Notes: generated from the sequence alone by a model not told the origin. Positions 16,279-24,727 are shown, numbered from the stretch's first letter. The stretch: DNA of 64,000 nucleotides from Peptococcaceae bacterium BICA1-7 (GCA_000802095.1 JUEB01000023.1:1-64000); one strand, 5' to 3'. Numbers and translations: made by a program.

Positions 16279-18986
16279 TTGCCTCTCCTTATCCTTTCCA
16301 CATAGGCGGCAGCCTGAGCCACGGCAGCCCCCGCGTGTAAAATGGTATCCGGTATATCCTTTGCCCCGGAGGCCGTTCCGGCCACAAACACTCCGTCAAT
16401 GCTGGTCTTTCCTGGATTTACGTCCTCATCGGCTTCCTTTACGTAGGCAAAGTCATCCTGCTCCAGCTCTACTCCGGTGAAGAGTCCGAAGGGGTCGGTA
16501 TTGGGGAGAATGCCCACAGAAAGCACCACCAGGTCGTGCTCGGCCTTCTGTATAACCCCGCCCCCGTCTATATCCTCGTAGGTCAGCACCAGATTGCCGT
16601 TTTCCTGCTCATCTATACCGGCCACTCTTCCCTTTACAAAGTTGGCCCCCATACCCCCGGCCTGGTTGTAAAACTCTTCGTAGCCCTTGCTGAAGGCCCT
16701 TATATCTATATAATAAACAGTAACGTCGGCCAGGGGCAGCGACCCCATGATAAGCTGGTTCTGCTTGATCGAGTACATGCAGCATACCCTTGAGCAGAGC
16801 GGGTTCCCCACCGTTTTATCCCTGGACCCGGTGCAGAGTATATACGCTATGCTGTCGGGCACCTTGCCGTCCCCGGGCCGTAATATGGCATTGAAGGGTC
16901 TGGTGGGCGCCAAAAGTCTATCCATCTGCATGCCTGTGATCACATTTTTATATTTGCCATAACCATACTGGGGCTTGGCGTCGGCCGGGAAAAGCTTGAA
17001 TCCCGTGGATACTATAACCGACCCCACCTCCAGATCTCTTTTCTCTTCCCTCATGCCCAGGTCCACAGCAATGGCCGGGCAGGAGGCGGCACACTGGCTG
17101 CATTCGGAGCACACTCCGCAGTCAAGGCACCTGCCAGAGCTGTACCTGGCCTCCTCTTCGGTGAGGGACATCTCCACCTCATTAAAGCCTCCCTTACTCC
17201 CGGCCAGTGGAATTTCCTTTTCAGCCACCGGCTCCAGCCTGCTAAGACTCTCCTGCCTGCCCAGCACCGCCTTTTGGTCCACCGGGCCAAGCCTGCGGTC
17301 ATAATCAGCCCCCTCCAGGCTCTCACCGGATAAAAACTGATCAATGAAGTAGGCCGCTCTCTTACCCTGGCCCACCGCCTTTACTATCATGGAGGGCCCG
17401 GTAACTGCGTCTCCCCCGGCAAAAACATAGGGTACAGAAGTCTGAAGTGTTTCGGGATTCACCTTAAAGGTTCCATTGCCGTTTAGCTTCAGATCTTTCT
17501 CAAAGTCCCCGGTGGAGGGAGACAGACCCACGGCGGTAATAACCAGGTCCGCCGGGGTGGTGAACTCCGACCCTTTTACCGGCACAGGCTTCTTTCTCCC
17601 GCTGGAGTCAGGCTCCCCGGGCTGCATCCGGACACTTTGCACACCGGCCAGCCGGCCATTTTCTCCGTTGAACTCCACCGGGGAGCAGAAGGCCTGGAGA
17701 TCCACTCCCTCAGACAGGGCTGCCTCCACTTCCCACCGGTGGGCAGGCATATCCTCCCGTCCCCTCCGGTACTGGATAATGACCTTTTTAGCCCCCAGTC
17801 TTACGGCAGCCCTGGCCGAGTCCACCGCCACATTCCCGCCACCGGCCACCAGCACTGTTTTCCCCTCAAGGGAGGGCTCTGCGCCAAGATTAACCGAACC
17901 GAGAAAGTCCAGCGCCCCTCTCACTCCCTCAAGTTTTTCTCCCTTTACTCCCAGGGTGGCGTCTTTATTGGTGCCGGTGGCCATAAACACCGCGTCAAAG
18001 CCCTCTTCCTTCAGACGGCCTATTTTCTCCACCCTTACCCCGGTCTCAATGACAACCCCCAGGGCGGTGACATTTTCTATATCCCTGTCCACAACAGCCT
18101 TGGGAAGCCTGAAGGAGGGCAGGGCAGTCCTCAGCATCCCCCCGGGAAGCGGTTCAGCCTCGAAAACTTTTACCTCATAGCCCTTTAAGGCCAGCTGATA
18201 GGCAGCTGTAAGCCCCGCCGGCCCCGATCCCACCACCGCCACCTTATGGCCCCTTGTTTTCTCCACAGAGGAGTATACCGGCTGCCGGTGTCCCTGGTAG
18301 TACCTGTCGGCAATGAAGCGCTTGATCCTTCTTACCGGCACCGCCCCCTCGGCCAGCCCCCTGGTGCACTCACCCTCACAGGGGGCGTAGCAGGCCCTTC
18401 CCAGGCTGCCCACCAGTGGTGTCTCCCCCAATACCAGGTTAAAAGCCTCGTCGTATTTACCAGACCTTGTCAGGGCCACATAGCCGTGGGCCTTTATTCC
18501 CGCCGGGCAGGTAAAGGTGCAGGGGGAGGACCCCTCCTTCTCAATCACTGCCTTTTTTGGAACTGCCTGGGGAAAGGCTATATAAGCCGCTCTCCTTGCG
18601 GCCAGGCTGGCGTTGAACTGGTCGGGAACGGCCACATTGCAGGCGGTCTCACACTGGCGGCAGCCTGTGCACAGAGAGGGATTTACATAGGTGGGCTTTT
18701 TGCGCACCCTTACATTGAAGGTCCCCCTGCTGCTCCTTTCAATCTCCTCAACCTCGGAGTAAACCATTAAGTCAACATTGGGATGGTGGGCAGCGGCAGC
18801 CATTTTGGGCGTGGAAATACAGCTGGCGCAGTCCAGGGTGGGAAAAACCTTGCTGAGAAGTATCATCTTCCCACCGATACTGGCCTCCTTCTCCACCAGC
18901 AGCACCTTATAGCCCATGTCCCCCAGCTTGAGGGAGGACTCCATGCCCCCTATGCCGCTGCCTACAACTAATACATCGTAATTCAT
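16275..18986 (-). CDS. HdrA-like protein with inserted GltD-type NAD(P)H oxidoreductase domain
   Basis: ATG at 18986 is chosen because AGGAAGGGAAAC precedes it; the upstream TTG at 19016 overlaps the MvhD gene. About 903 residues. The N-terminus is HdrA-like: VVGSGIGGMESSLKLGDMG, LDCASCISTPKM, CTGCRQCETAC. A GltD/PreA-like module follows: cysteine cluster CTFTCPAG, CYAPCEGECTRG, then FAD motif VVGSGPAGLTAAYQLAL and NAD(P) motif VAGGGNVAVDSARAA. A ferredoxin-like CGVCSECSQCAASCP and the rest of the HdrA body (CTGSRDK, CSRVCCMYS) come after. The insertion gives HdrA its own NAD(P)H site, so the complex could couple NAD(P)H to ferredoxin and a sulfur acceptor. That coupling is inference. Confidence 0.85.
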   Translation of the reverse strand: MNYDVLVVGSGIGGMESSLKLGDMGYKVLLVEKEASIGGKMILLSKVFPTLDCASCISTPKMAAAAHHPNVDLMVYSEVEEIERSSRGTFNVRVRKKPTYVNPSLCTGCRQCETACNVAVPDQFNASLAARRAAYIAFPQAVPKKAVIEKEGSSPCTFTCPAGIKAHGYVALTRSGKYDEAFNLVLGETPLVGSLGRACYAPCEGECTRGLAEGAVPVRRIKRFIADRYYQGHRQPVYSSVEKTRGHKVAVVGSGPAGLTAAYQLALKGYEVKVFEAEPLPGGMLRTALPSFRLPKAVVDRDIENVTALGVVIETGVRVEKIGRLKEEGFDAVFMATGTNKDATLGVKGEKLEGVRGALDFLGSVNLGAEPSLEGKTVLVAGGGNVAVDSARAAVRLGAKKVIIQYRRGREDMPAHRWEVEAALSEGVDLQAFCSPVEFNGENGRLAGVQSVRMQPGEPDSSGRKKPVPVKGSEFTTPADLVITAVGLSPSTGDFEKDLKLNGNGTFKVNPETLQTSVPYVFAGGDAVTGPSMIVKAVGQGKRAAYFIDQFLSGESLEGADYDRRLGPVDQKAVLGRQESLSRLEPVAEKEIPLAGSKGGFNEVEMSLTEEEARYSSGRCLDCGVCSECSQCAASCPAIAVDLGMREEKRDLEVGSVIVSTGFKLFPADAKPQYGYGKYKNVITGMQMDRLLAPTRPFNAILRPGDGKVPDSIAYILCTGSRDKTVGNPLCSRVCCMYSIKQNQLIMGSLPLADVTVYYIDIRAFSKGYEEFYNQAGGMGANFVKGRVAGIDEQENGNLVLTYEDIDGGGVIQKAEHDLVVLSVGILPNTDPFGLFTGVELEQDDFAYVKEADEDVNPGKTSIDGVFVAGTASGAKDIPDTILHAGAAVAQAAAYVERIRRGK

Positions 18987-18990
18987 GCTA

Positions 18991-19422
18991 TCAGTTTCCC
19001 TTCCTGGCAGGTCCAAGTTTTTTCAATACCTCAAAGAACTCCTTCATCTGGCTGGTAAAGGGCTCCGAGCACACCGAGCAGATGGCGCCCATCTTCAGTC
19101 TCTGGGGCTCATAGCCCTTCTCCTTAATCAGCTCCTGGGCCTGGCCCGATATACTGGAGGTTCTCTCCACACAGTCGTTAAGGTAGGCGCAGTCAGTCCC
19201 GTCAGCGGCAATGAATACCCCGTCAAAACCCTTTTCCAGAGCGTGCAGCACCCACCCGGGCCTTATTCCGCTGGAGCAGGGAACACTTATAACCACCACC
19301 GACGGAGGATAGTGCATATGGGAGCTGCCCGCCAGGTCTATGCCCGGGTCCGAAATGTTGTTTGTAGAAAAGGCAAGGATTTTGGGTATAAAATCCTTGC
19401 CTCCTTTTGCTGCCCCATCCAT
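18991..19422 (-). CDS. MvhD/FlpD-like 2Fe-2S electron-transfer subunit
   Basis: A 143-residue protein of the MvhD family, which hands electrons from a hydrogenase or dehydrogenase to HdrA. The cysteines are in family positions: VVISVPCSSGIRPGWVL, FIAADGTDCAYLNDC and GAICSVC. It lies one base after TusA and a few bases before the HdrA-GltD hybrid. No hydrogenase genes are in the window, so the electron donor is probably NAD(P)H through the hybrid subunit. Confidence 0.85.
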   Translation of the reverse strand: MDGAAKGGKDFIPKILAFSTNNISDPGIDLAGSSHMHYPPSVVVISVPCSSGIRPGWVLHALEKGFDGVFIAADGTDCAYLNDCVERTSSISGQAQELIKEKGYEPQRLKMGAICSVCSEPFTSQMKEFFEVLKKLGPARKGN

Positions 19423-19423
19423 G

Positions 19424-19678
19424 CTACTTCATCCTTTTTACAAATAATTTCCAGTAACCGGCATCCTCCACCAGCCCCAGGAAGTCATGTCCCATCTTTT
19501 TGGCCCAAACCGGAATATCCCTGTTGGTGCCGGAGTCAGATGAAAGCACCTCCATTATTTCCCCCCTGGCAATCTCGGCAATAGCCCTTTTTGCCGCCAG
19601 AATGGGTCCGGGACAGGAAGTCCCCCTGGCATCCACCACTTTGTTGGCCTTGATGTTTTTAAGCTCTTCCGGTGACAT
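19424..19678 (-). CDS. tusA: TusA-family sulfur carrier
   Basis: An 84-residue protein with the TusA signature DARGTSCPGPILAAKRAI; the cysteine of CPGP carries the persulfide. It is the first gene of the hdr operon, after AAGGGGGAAGG. In sulfur-oxidising and sulfur-reducing bacteria TusA delivers sulfane sulfur to Hdr-like complexes and exchanges it with DsrE proteins. Its presence with DsrE2 here assigns the operon to sulfur traffic. Confidence 0.88.
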   Translation of the reverse strand: MSPEELKNIKANKVVDARGTSCPGPILAAKRAIAEIARGEIMEVLSSDSGTNRDIPVWAKKMGHDFLGLVEDAGYWKLFVKRMK

Positions 19679-19730
19679 TAACCTTCCCCCTTATAATCTC
19701 ATATTATTCCAGTTGACTGTTTAGCTGACG

Positions 19731-19748
19731 GATACCGAGTATGGGTAT
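19731..19748. promoter_or_regulatory. candidate CsoR/CstR operator upstream of tusA
   Basis: ATACC and GGTAT arms about 7 bases apart (ATACCgagtatgGGTAT) lie 53-70 bases upstream of the tusA start. The same ATACC/GGTAT pair occurs at 19921-19936 at the repressor gene. Assignment as operator is inference from the shared motif and divergent layout. Confidence 0.45.
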
Positions 19749-19886
19749 AACTACCTCTGATTTTGCAACTATATTTAATGGTATAATTTGTTTTCGTATT
19801 TATACCCTTACCCGTATAGGTTTATTTGTAATTAAATTATCACGCCCCCGGCAGTGTTGTCAACCTTTAATTTTAGGGACAAGCTG

Positions 19887-19936
19887 TTGACACCTGGGCA
19901 ACGTGGATTATAATATGATCATACCGTGCCTGGTAT
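19887..19936 (+). promoter_or_regulatory. sigma-A promoter with overlapping operator for the CsoR/CstR-like gene
   Basis: TTGACA (19887-19892) and TATAAT (19909-19914) are 16 bases apart. Transcription would start close to 19921, exactly where ATACC-N6-GGTAT (19921-19936) begins, followed by a G-rich TACCGGGGGGGTA block to about 19951. That position fits autorepression. Confidence 0.65.
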
Positions 19937-19973
19937 TGTACCGGGGGGGTATCCTTAAAAAGGAGTGATCCAA

Positions 19974-20327
19974 ATGAAGCCCAAGAAAGGCGAAAAGGAG
20001 CAGAGCAGCGGCTGCTCCGCCTTAAACAGCGACGATTCCGGCTCCGGGGATGTTTCCGCCAACAAGAAGCATTTTCAGGGCGAGATGCTCAACAGGCTGA
20101 AAAAAATAGAGGGACAGGTTCGCGGGGTTCACAAAATGATCCAGGAAGGGCGCAGCTGCGGGGATATAGTCATCCAACTGGCCGCCATAAAAGCCGCCGT
20201 AAACAGGGTGGGCACCACGGTGCTGGCCTGCCACCTGGCCGACCAGATAGAGGGGGCGCTGCAGGAGGAAAGGGACGTCAGGGAGTCCCTGGAGGAATTT
20301 ATGAGCATTTTTAAAAAGTTCTCATAA
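19974..20327 (+). CDS. CsoR/CstR-family repressor with atypical cysteine set
   Basis: ATG at 19974 is preferred because AAAAAGGAG is 8 bases upstream; an in-frame GTG at 19965 overlaps that site. About 117 residues. After a Ser/Gly-rich N-terminus comes the all-helical DUF156 core (HFQGEMLNRLKKIEGQVRG, then GRSCGDIVIQLAAIKAAVN). In CsoR numbering the Cys36 equivalent is present and His61 is present, but the Cys65 position is glutamine. An extra cysteine stands at position 60 (VLACHLADQ). Copper binding is therefore unlikely, and a persulfide-sensing (CstR) or other role is more likely. It is divergent from tusA-hdr, which supports sulfide or persulfide control of that operon. Confidence 0.8.
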   Translation: MKPKKGEKEQSSGCSALNSDDSGSGDVSANKKHFQGEMLNRLKKIEGQVRGVHKMIQEGRSCGDIVIQLAAIKAAVNRVGTTVLACHLADQIEGALQEERDVRESLEEFMSIFKKFS

Positions 20328-20376
20328 AAACCGCCCTGTGGCATTACCTGAAAGCCTGAACCTTTTGTCCTTTTTA

Positions 20377-20525
20377 GCCACAGAGGACACAGAGAGCACA
20401 GAGATAATAAAAACCCATTTAGTCTATAAAAGAACGCCCTCTGCCAGGGGGCGTTCTTTTGTAGTTAAAATTAGATTGTATTCTTAAAGTATAAGCTAAA
20501 CTCTGTGTCCTTAAGTGTGCTCTAC
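20377..20525. repeat. CACAGAG-type inverted-repeat element, copy 1
   Basis: The left end GCCACAGAGGACACAGAG continues as agcacagag, and the right end (from 20499) carries the inverse CTCTGTGTCC...GTGTGCTC. The element encloses a strong hairpin terminator. The same pair of ends bounds 27080-27260. No coding frame is supported inside. Confidence 0.55.
20428..20460. terminator. bidirectional terminator between the CsoR-like gene and NIPSNAP gene
   Basis: AAAAGAACGCCC and GGGCGTTCTTTT form a 12-bp stem with A/T runs on both sides. It can stop transcription from the plus-strand repressor gene and from the minus-strand NIPSNAP gene. Confidence 0.85.
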
Positions 20526-20552
20526 TAAACAAGACATGCATAATAGCTGTTT

Positions 20553-20858
20553 TCACTCAAACACAGGTCTCATGAAGCTTCTTTCGTAGCTTATTATACA
20601 CCTGGATTTTTCGGCCAGGGCAAAGGCCTCCCGGCACTCCGGGTCGATGAGTATTTTTTTGCGGTATTCTTCGTAGGCGGCCAGGCTGGGAAAGCTGAAA
20701 AGGGCCAGGGCTATGTTGCTGGCCCCCTCGTGGGGCATGAAGTACCCGTGGTGGGTCCCGCCCAGCCGGTTTACCAGCCTTATCCACATCCTTCCGTACT
20801 CTTCGAAATAGTCAAGCTTGTATGGGTCCACCACATACCTTAAATAGCAGGTTACCAT
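20553..20858 (-). CDS. NIPSNAP-family protein
   Basis: A 101-residue protein with a ferredoxin-like dimeric alpha/beta-barrel pattern typical of NIPSNAP: RYVVDPYKLDYFEEYGRMW, a GGTHHGYFMP turn, LALFSFPSLAAYEEYRKKI and a final FMRPV. The family's biochemical role is not settled. It follows pxpC by 15 bases and is probably the last gene of the pxp operon. Confidence is high for the family and low for function. Confidence 0.8.
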   Translation of the reverse strand: MVTCYLRYVVDPYKLDYFEEYGRMWIRLVNRLGGTHHGYFMPHEGASNIALALFSFPSLAAYEEYRKKILIDPECREAFALAEKSRCIISYERSFMRPVFE

Positions 20859-20872
20859 TACCAGTACCTCCT

Positions 20873-21847
20873 TTAGAATGAAGCCTTCCAGAAATGGAGG
20901 GCTTTTTCTTTAAACTGCCTCATGGCTAAAATCTTTTGCCGCCACATTTCCTGCGCTGCGTCAAGGGTGACAGCGTTAAAGCGGATCCTGTCTCCAGGCT
21001 TCAGCTGGGCGAACAGATCCATATCGGCGCTTATCACTACGGCAATCTGGGGGTAGCCCCCCACAGTCTGCCTGTCACTGAGGGCTACAATGGGAAGGCC
21101 CTGCCCATCTATTTGGATACCCCCCAAGGGGATACCCCTGGAGTAGCCCGCCTGAAGGCCTTCAGCCGGCACCGGCGGGCCTGAAAGGAGATAACCCATC
21201 CTGTCCGCCCGGCTGGTAACGGTGTATTCCGACGCCAGAAAGGTCTCCCTGGCCCCAGGGCCAAAAATATTATCCTGGGGTCCCGGCAGCACCCTTACCT
21301 CTGTGCAGCCCTCAATAACAGAGGTCCGCAGGTGGGCGGGAATCTCCCGGTCAGCCTCCCGGGGCAGACTCCCGGACTGGCCTCCGGTCAAGAACACATC
21401 CCCGGCCCTCAGCTCCCGGCCTTCTATTCCCCCCAGCGAGGCCACCAGCAATGTTGAAGAGCTTCCCAGTACTGCAGGGCAGCGTATTCCCCCTTTAAAG
21501 CAGATATAGGAGCGCAGTCCCTTTTTTGGACCTGAAAAGCTCAGCACAGAATTCTTCCGGACGGGCACAGGCCGCCACATGGGGCAGGGATATCCATCCA
21601 GGGTCACCCCCAGCTCACCACCGGTGATGCACAAAAGCTCATCACTATCCAGCTGAAGCACCGGCCCGCTCAAGGTGCACTCCAGGCCCGGGGACCCTTC
21701 GGGGCTGCCCAGGGCCGCATTTGCCAGATAAAGGGCAGATCTGTCCATGGGACCGGAAACCGGAATCCCGCTTCCCTGGTACCCGAACCTGCCCAGGTCC
21801 TGTACGGTAGTTAGCGCCCCACCCTCAATCACTCTCACCAGGCCCAT
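20873..21847 (-). CDS. pxpC: 5-oxoprolinase subunit C (biotin-dependent carboxyltransferase-like, KipA type)
   Basis: ATG at 21847 with GGAG 9 bases upstream is preferred over longer forms that run into pxpB. About 324 residues, normal for the family. It opens with VIEGGALTTVQDLGRFGYQG and contains SGPMDRSALYLANAALG and the YSRGIPLGGIQIDGQGLPI block of the AHS2 domain. With PxpA and PxpB it makes the prokaryotic 5-oxoprolinase, which hydrolyses the spontaneously formed damage product 5-oxoproline to glutamate with ATP. The start overlaps the end of pxpB by 23 bases. Confidence 0.9.
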   Translation of the reverse strand: MGLVRVIEGGALTTVQDLGRFGYQGSGIPVSGPMDRSALYLANAALGSPEGSPGLECTLSGPVLQLDSDELLCITGGELGVTLDGYPCPMWRPVPVRKNSVLSFSGPKKGLRSYICFKGGIRCPAVLGSSSTLLVASLGGIEGRELRAGDVFLTGGQSGSLPREADREIPAHLRTSVIEGCTEVRVLPGPQDNIFGPGARETFLASEYTVTSRADRMGYLLSGPPVPAEGLQAGYSRGIPLGGIQIDGQGLPIVALSDRQTVGGYPQIAVVISADMDLFAQLKPGDRIRFNAVTLDAAQEMWRQKILAMRQFKEKALHFWKASF

Positions 21848-22544
21848 AAAGATCACTCCAGTTATCAGGATCAAAGTCATTAAATGCAGCTTCTTCTCCC
21901 ACCGGCAGGAATATAACTCTGTCACCGGCGGCAAAGAGAAACTGTCCGCTCTCAGGCCTCACCAGCCTGACGGGAGTCCTGCCGATGATCTGCCAGCCCC
22001 CGGGGCTGGTCAGGCTGTATATGCCGGTCTGCCTGCCGGCTATGCCCACCGACCCCGCCGGAACCGACAGCCTCGGCCCGGACCTCCTGGGGACCGCTAT
22101 ACTTTCATCAACAAAGCCCATATAAGGAAACCCCGGTAAAAAGCCCAGGGCGTATACCCGGTATACCGCCCCGCTGTGCTTTTTTACCGCCAGCTCCTCG
22201 GAAATACCCCGGGCCGAGGCTATATAGCCCAGATCAGGGCCATAATGGCCCCCGTAAAAAACAGGTATTCGGACAGTCCTGCCCCGGCGGGCCCTGGCAT
22301 TCTCCACACCGGGCAGCAGCCTTTTAATTTCACATACCAGGTGGGGGTATTCAATAACCAGCGGGTCATAGTAGATTAAAAGAGTGTCATAGGCGGGCAC
22401 AGCCTCGGCCACACCTGGCAAGTCCGCCTGCTCCAGCTGCTCTTTCAGACTGATGATATGGCTGTTTAGCCGGGGGCTTACCGGCCAGTCCCACTCCAGC
22501 ACCACCGCCGAATCCCCGGCGGGCCTGAATAGGGGCAGCTTCAT
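21825..22544 (-). CDS. pxpB: 5-oxoprolinase subunit B (KipI/AHS1 type)
   Basis: A 239-residue AHS1-domain protein. Family markers are FRPAGDSAVVLEWDWPVSP at the N-terminus, then PVFYGGHYGPDLGYIA, VYALGFLPGFPYMGFVD, and VGIAGRQTGIYSLTSPGGWQ at the cyclophilin-like C-terminal domain. It begins 3 bases after pxpA ends and overlaps pxpC, so the three subunits are translated as a unit. Confidence 0.92.
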   Translation of the reverse strand: MKLPLFRPAGDSAVVLEWDWPVSPRLNSHIISLKEQLEQADLPGVAEAVPAYDTLLIYYDPLVIEYPHLVCEIKRLLPGVENARARRGRTVRIPVFYGGHYGPDLGYIASARGISEELAVKKHSGAVYRVYALGFLPGFPYMGFVDESIAVPRRSGPRLSVPAGSVGIAGRQTGIYSLTSPGGWQIIGRTPVRLVRPESGQFLFAAGDRVIFLPVGEEAAFNDFDPDNWSDLYGPGESD

Positions 22545-22547
22545 CGA

Positions 22548-23345
22548 TTACCCCTCCTTCGGCGCGCTAACCAGGTTTTCCATGCTCCTGACCGGGATAG
22601 CTGATTCCTGCAGCGCCCTTCTGATCCCCTGGGCCAGTTCCACTGCCCCCGGGGTGTCCCCGTGCAGACATACGGTATCGGCCTTCAGCTTTAATACCGA
22701 TCCGTCCACCGAGACTATCTCTCCCCGGGCTATACCGACAACCCTGTCAATAACCTCAGCTGGGTCGGTGATAACAGCCCCGGGCTCACTCCTGGGCACA
22801 ATGTTCCCCTTCCTGTCATAAGCCCTGTCGGCAAAGGCCTCGGCCGCCACCCTGGCCCCCAGGTCTAGAGCCGTCCGGTGCATTACAGATCCGCAGGGGG
22901 CCACCAGTATAATATTCTTGTCCACCCTTTCCAGAAGGCCGATAATCCTTCTGGAAAGCTCCTGATCCGAAGAGGTCATGTTGTAGAGGTACCCGTGCAG
23001 CTTTACATGTTTCAGCTGAACCCCCAGAGATCCGGCCATATACTTAAGCGCCCCCAGTTGGTATAGAAGGTAGCTGTCCAGCTCTTCCGGCGAAATATCC
23101 AGGCGGCGCCTGCCAAAGCCCAGGGGGTCCGGAAGCCCTGGGTGGGCCCCGGCCTGAACACCGGACTCACTGCACAGCCTAAGTGTTCTGATCATCTGGA
23201 CAGGGTCCCCGGCATGGAACCCGCAGGCTATATTGGCCGAGGTTATACTTTCGAAAAGCCGCTCAGGCCTGTAATTTTTCTGAAAGCTGAAGGCTTCCCC
23301 GGTATCACAGTTTAAATCTATTCCCCCTGGCTTTTCCACTGTCAT
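22548..23345 (-). CDS. pxpA: 5-oxoprolinase subunit A (LamB/YcsF family)
   Basis: A 265-residue protein with the LamB/YcsF signature: IDLNCDTGEAFSF, TSANIACGFHAGDP, GAHPGLPDPLGFGRR, VKLHGYLYNM, EAFADRAYDRKGN and VCLHGDTPGAVELA. It is the first gene of the pxpABC operon, divergent from the EVE gene. Length and motifs are normal. Confidence 0.92.
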   Translation of the reverse strand: MTVEKPGGIDLNCDTGEAFSFQKNYRPERLFESITSANIACGFHAGDPVQMIRTLRLCSESGVQAGAHPGLPDPLGFGRRRLDISPEELDSYLLYQLGALKYMAGSLGVQLKHVKLHGYLYNMTSSDQELSRRIIGLLERVDKNIILVAPCGSVMHRTALDLGARVAAEAFADRAYDRKGNIVPRSEPGAVITDPAEVIDRVVGIARGEIVSVDGSVLKLKADTVCLHGDTPGAVELAQGIRRALQESAIPVRSMENLVSAPKEG

Positions 23346-23493
23346 GCTAAAACATTCCTTTACGGGAATTTTATGCGGCAGAGCCGCCTACCATATTATA
23401 ACATGATTTATAATTAGTAAAATGAATGTGCTACCCTGGAATAAAGGGCCGCCGTGACTGGCATCCTAAGCAGGAATATGGGGAGGGAATGAC

Positions 23494-23898
23494 ATGGCGT
23501 ACTGGCTTTTAAAAACCGAGCCCGGGGAATACAGCTACTTTGACCTGGAAAATAGCGGCCATGATGTTTGGGACGGGGTAAGAAACTTCACCGCCCAGAG
23601 GAATATCAGAAAGATGCTCCCTAAAGACCTGGCCTTCGTTTATCACACCGGAAAGGAAAGGGCAATTGTGGGCGTGGCGGAAATAGTGTCCACCCCTTAC
23701 CCCGACCCCGGCGAAGAAAAGTTTTCGGCGGTGGATGTCTCCCCCCAATACAGGCTGGGCCGCAGTGTTTCCCTCTCTGAAATAAAAAAAGACCCCTACT
23801 TTGCCGCCTGGGAACTGGTCCGTCTGCCCCGCCTCTCAGTCATGCCGGTGACTGAAGAACAATGGGAAAAAGTTCATCATATGGCAGCGGACAGTTAA
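23494..23898 (+). CDS. EVE-domain protein
   Basis: A 134-residue single-domain protein starting at ATG after GGGGAGGG. The EVE fold is shown by YWLLKTEPGEYSYFDLE, WDGVRNFTAQRNIRKM and VYHTGKERAIVGVAEI. EVE domains relate to PUA/YTH folds and bind modified bases in nucleic acids. Bacterial stand-alone copies are often linked with modified DNA or RNA but have no fixed pathway. It stands alone on the plus strand. Confidence 0.85.
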   Translation: MAYWLLKTEPGEYSYFDLENSGHDVWDGVRNFTAQRNIRKMLPKDLAFVYHTGKERAIVGVAEIVSTPYPDPGEEKFSAVDVSPQYRLGRSVSLSEIKKDPYFAAWELVRLPRLSVMPVTEEQWEKVHHMAADS

Positions 23899-24296
23899 AG
23901 AACCCCATCCTGTATGTAATGCCTGAAACCTTCTTTCTTTAGCCATCAAGGAATACTCCCGGGCTACTCACACCAATCGGGAATACATCTTCGACTTCTA
24001 CGGCCAAACGGAACATTCCTGGCCCCTCCGACGTCATAAGATTAATATAAGAGTTACAGGACAGAGATCATTTTCAATAATTTGAAGGAATTACACCCTA
24101 AAGAAAGAAATATAAAGGGAGCCGCCCTGTTTTTTCATGACCGTAAAGCGGCATTTATAAATGGTATTATTCCAAGCCTGCCTGGGCAGGCCCCATAAAC
24201 CAGGAGATACCTGCCTATCCTGACCTCTGTCTCCTGCAGTTCCAAATTGGCCCGGCTTATTTCCCTGGCTGAAAAGCCAAATATCCACATAACCGG
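23899..24296. other. non-coding stretch between the EVE gene and the small membrane protein gene
   Basis: About 400 bases without a supported gene. The first 50 bases (CCTGAAACCTTCTTTCTTTAG) resemble the leader side of the CACAGAG element at 20340-20376, suggesting a decayed copy. A short plus-strand open stretch near 23945-24050 (EYSRATHTNREYIFDFYGQ) looks protein-like but has no start or partner. A minus-strand 79-codon frame here is judged spurious. Confidence 0.4.
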
Positions 24297-24313
24297 CAAA
24301 GGAGTAGTCCTCT

Positions 24314-24682
24314 TTGAAGCTTAGTAACATACTGGCAATGTTAATAGGCCTTATACTTTTAGTGGCGCTTTTGGGATCGAACTACACAGTGCCGCTTACC
24401 GCCCCTGACTATGTATTTGTTTACGTGGACGCGGAAAAGAATACCTATTACGCCCCCTCTTATGTAGACATAGCCAAGCCCCCTGACGTCGACGTCAAAA
24501 AACTGGAGAAAATGACCCTCCAGGAAGCCCGGGAAAAGGGTCTTACCGCTGATGAGGCCAGCGTGGAAAAGGGGTACTTCAGACAGGAGTACCGGCCCCT
24601 GAGCACCTACCTGCTGGAAAAGCTAGGACTGGCCAAGCCCCTGCCGGTAAGATGGAACAAAGACGGGGCCTGGAACTGGTAA
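24314..24682 (+). CDS. hypothetical membrane-anchored small protein
   Basis: TTG at 24314 has AAAGGAG 9 bases upstream. The 122-residue product has one N-terminal membrane segment (ILAMLIGLILLVALLGSNY) that may act as an uncleaved anchor. An extracytoplasmic domain of about 95 residues follows, rich in Tyr, Lys and Glu (YVFVYVDAEKNTYYAPSYVD, then KGYFRQEYRPLSTYLL). It has no cysteines and no motif I recognise. It stands alone, with its own terminator downstream. Confidence 0.7.
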   Translation: MKLSNILAMLIGLILLVALLGSNYTVPLTAPDYVFVYVDAEKNTYYAPSYVDIAKPPDVDVKKLEKMTLQEAREKGLTADEASVEKGYFRQEYRPLSTYLLEKLGLAKPLPVRWNKDGAWNW

Positions 24683-24727
24683 AAAGCTCCCCTGAATGGC
24701 ATAAAGACAGCATGGCTCTATACATTT

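Noticed and set aside
16275-19016. HdrA-GltD hybrid as two genes joined by error
   Set aside because: The GltD-like module sits inside HdrA, flanked by HdrA sequence on both sides in one frame, which an assembly join would not produce.
24091-24330. A 79-codon minus-strand frame upstream of the small membrane protein
   Set aside because: It overlaps the ribosome binding site and start of a well-supported plus-strand gene and has no ribosome binding site or homology that I can see.
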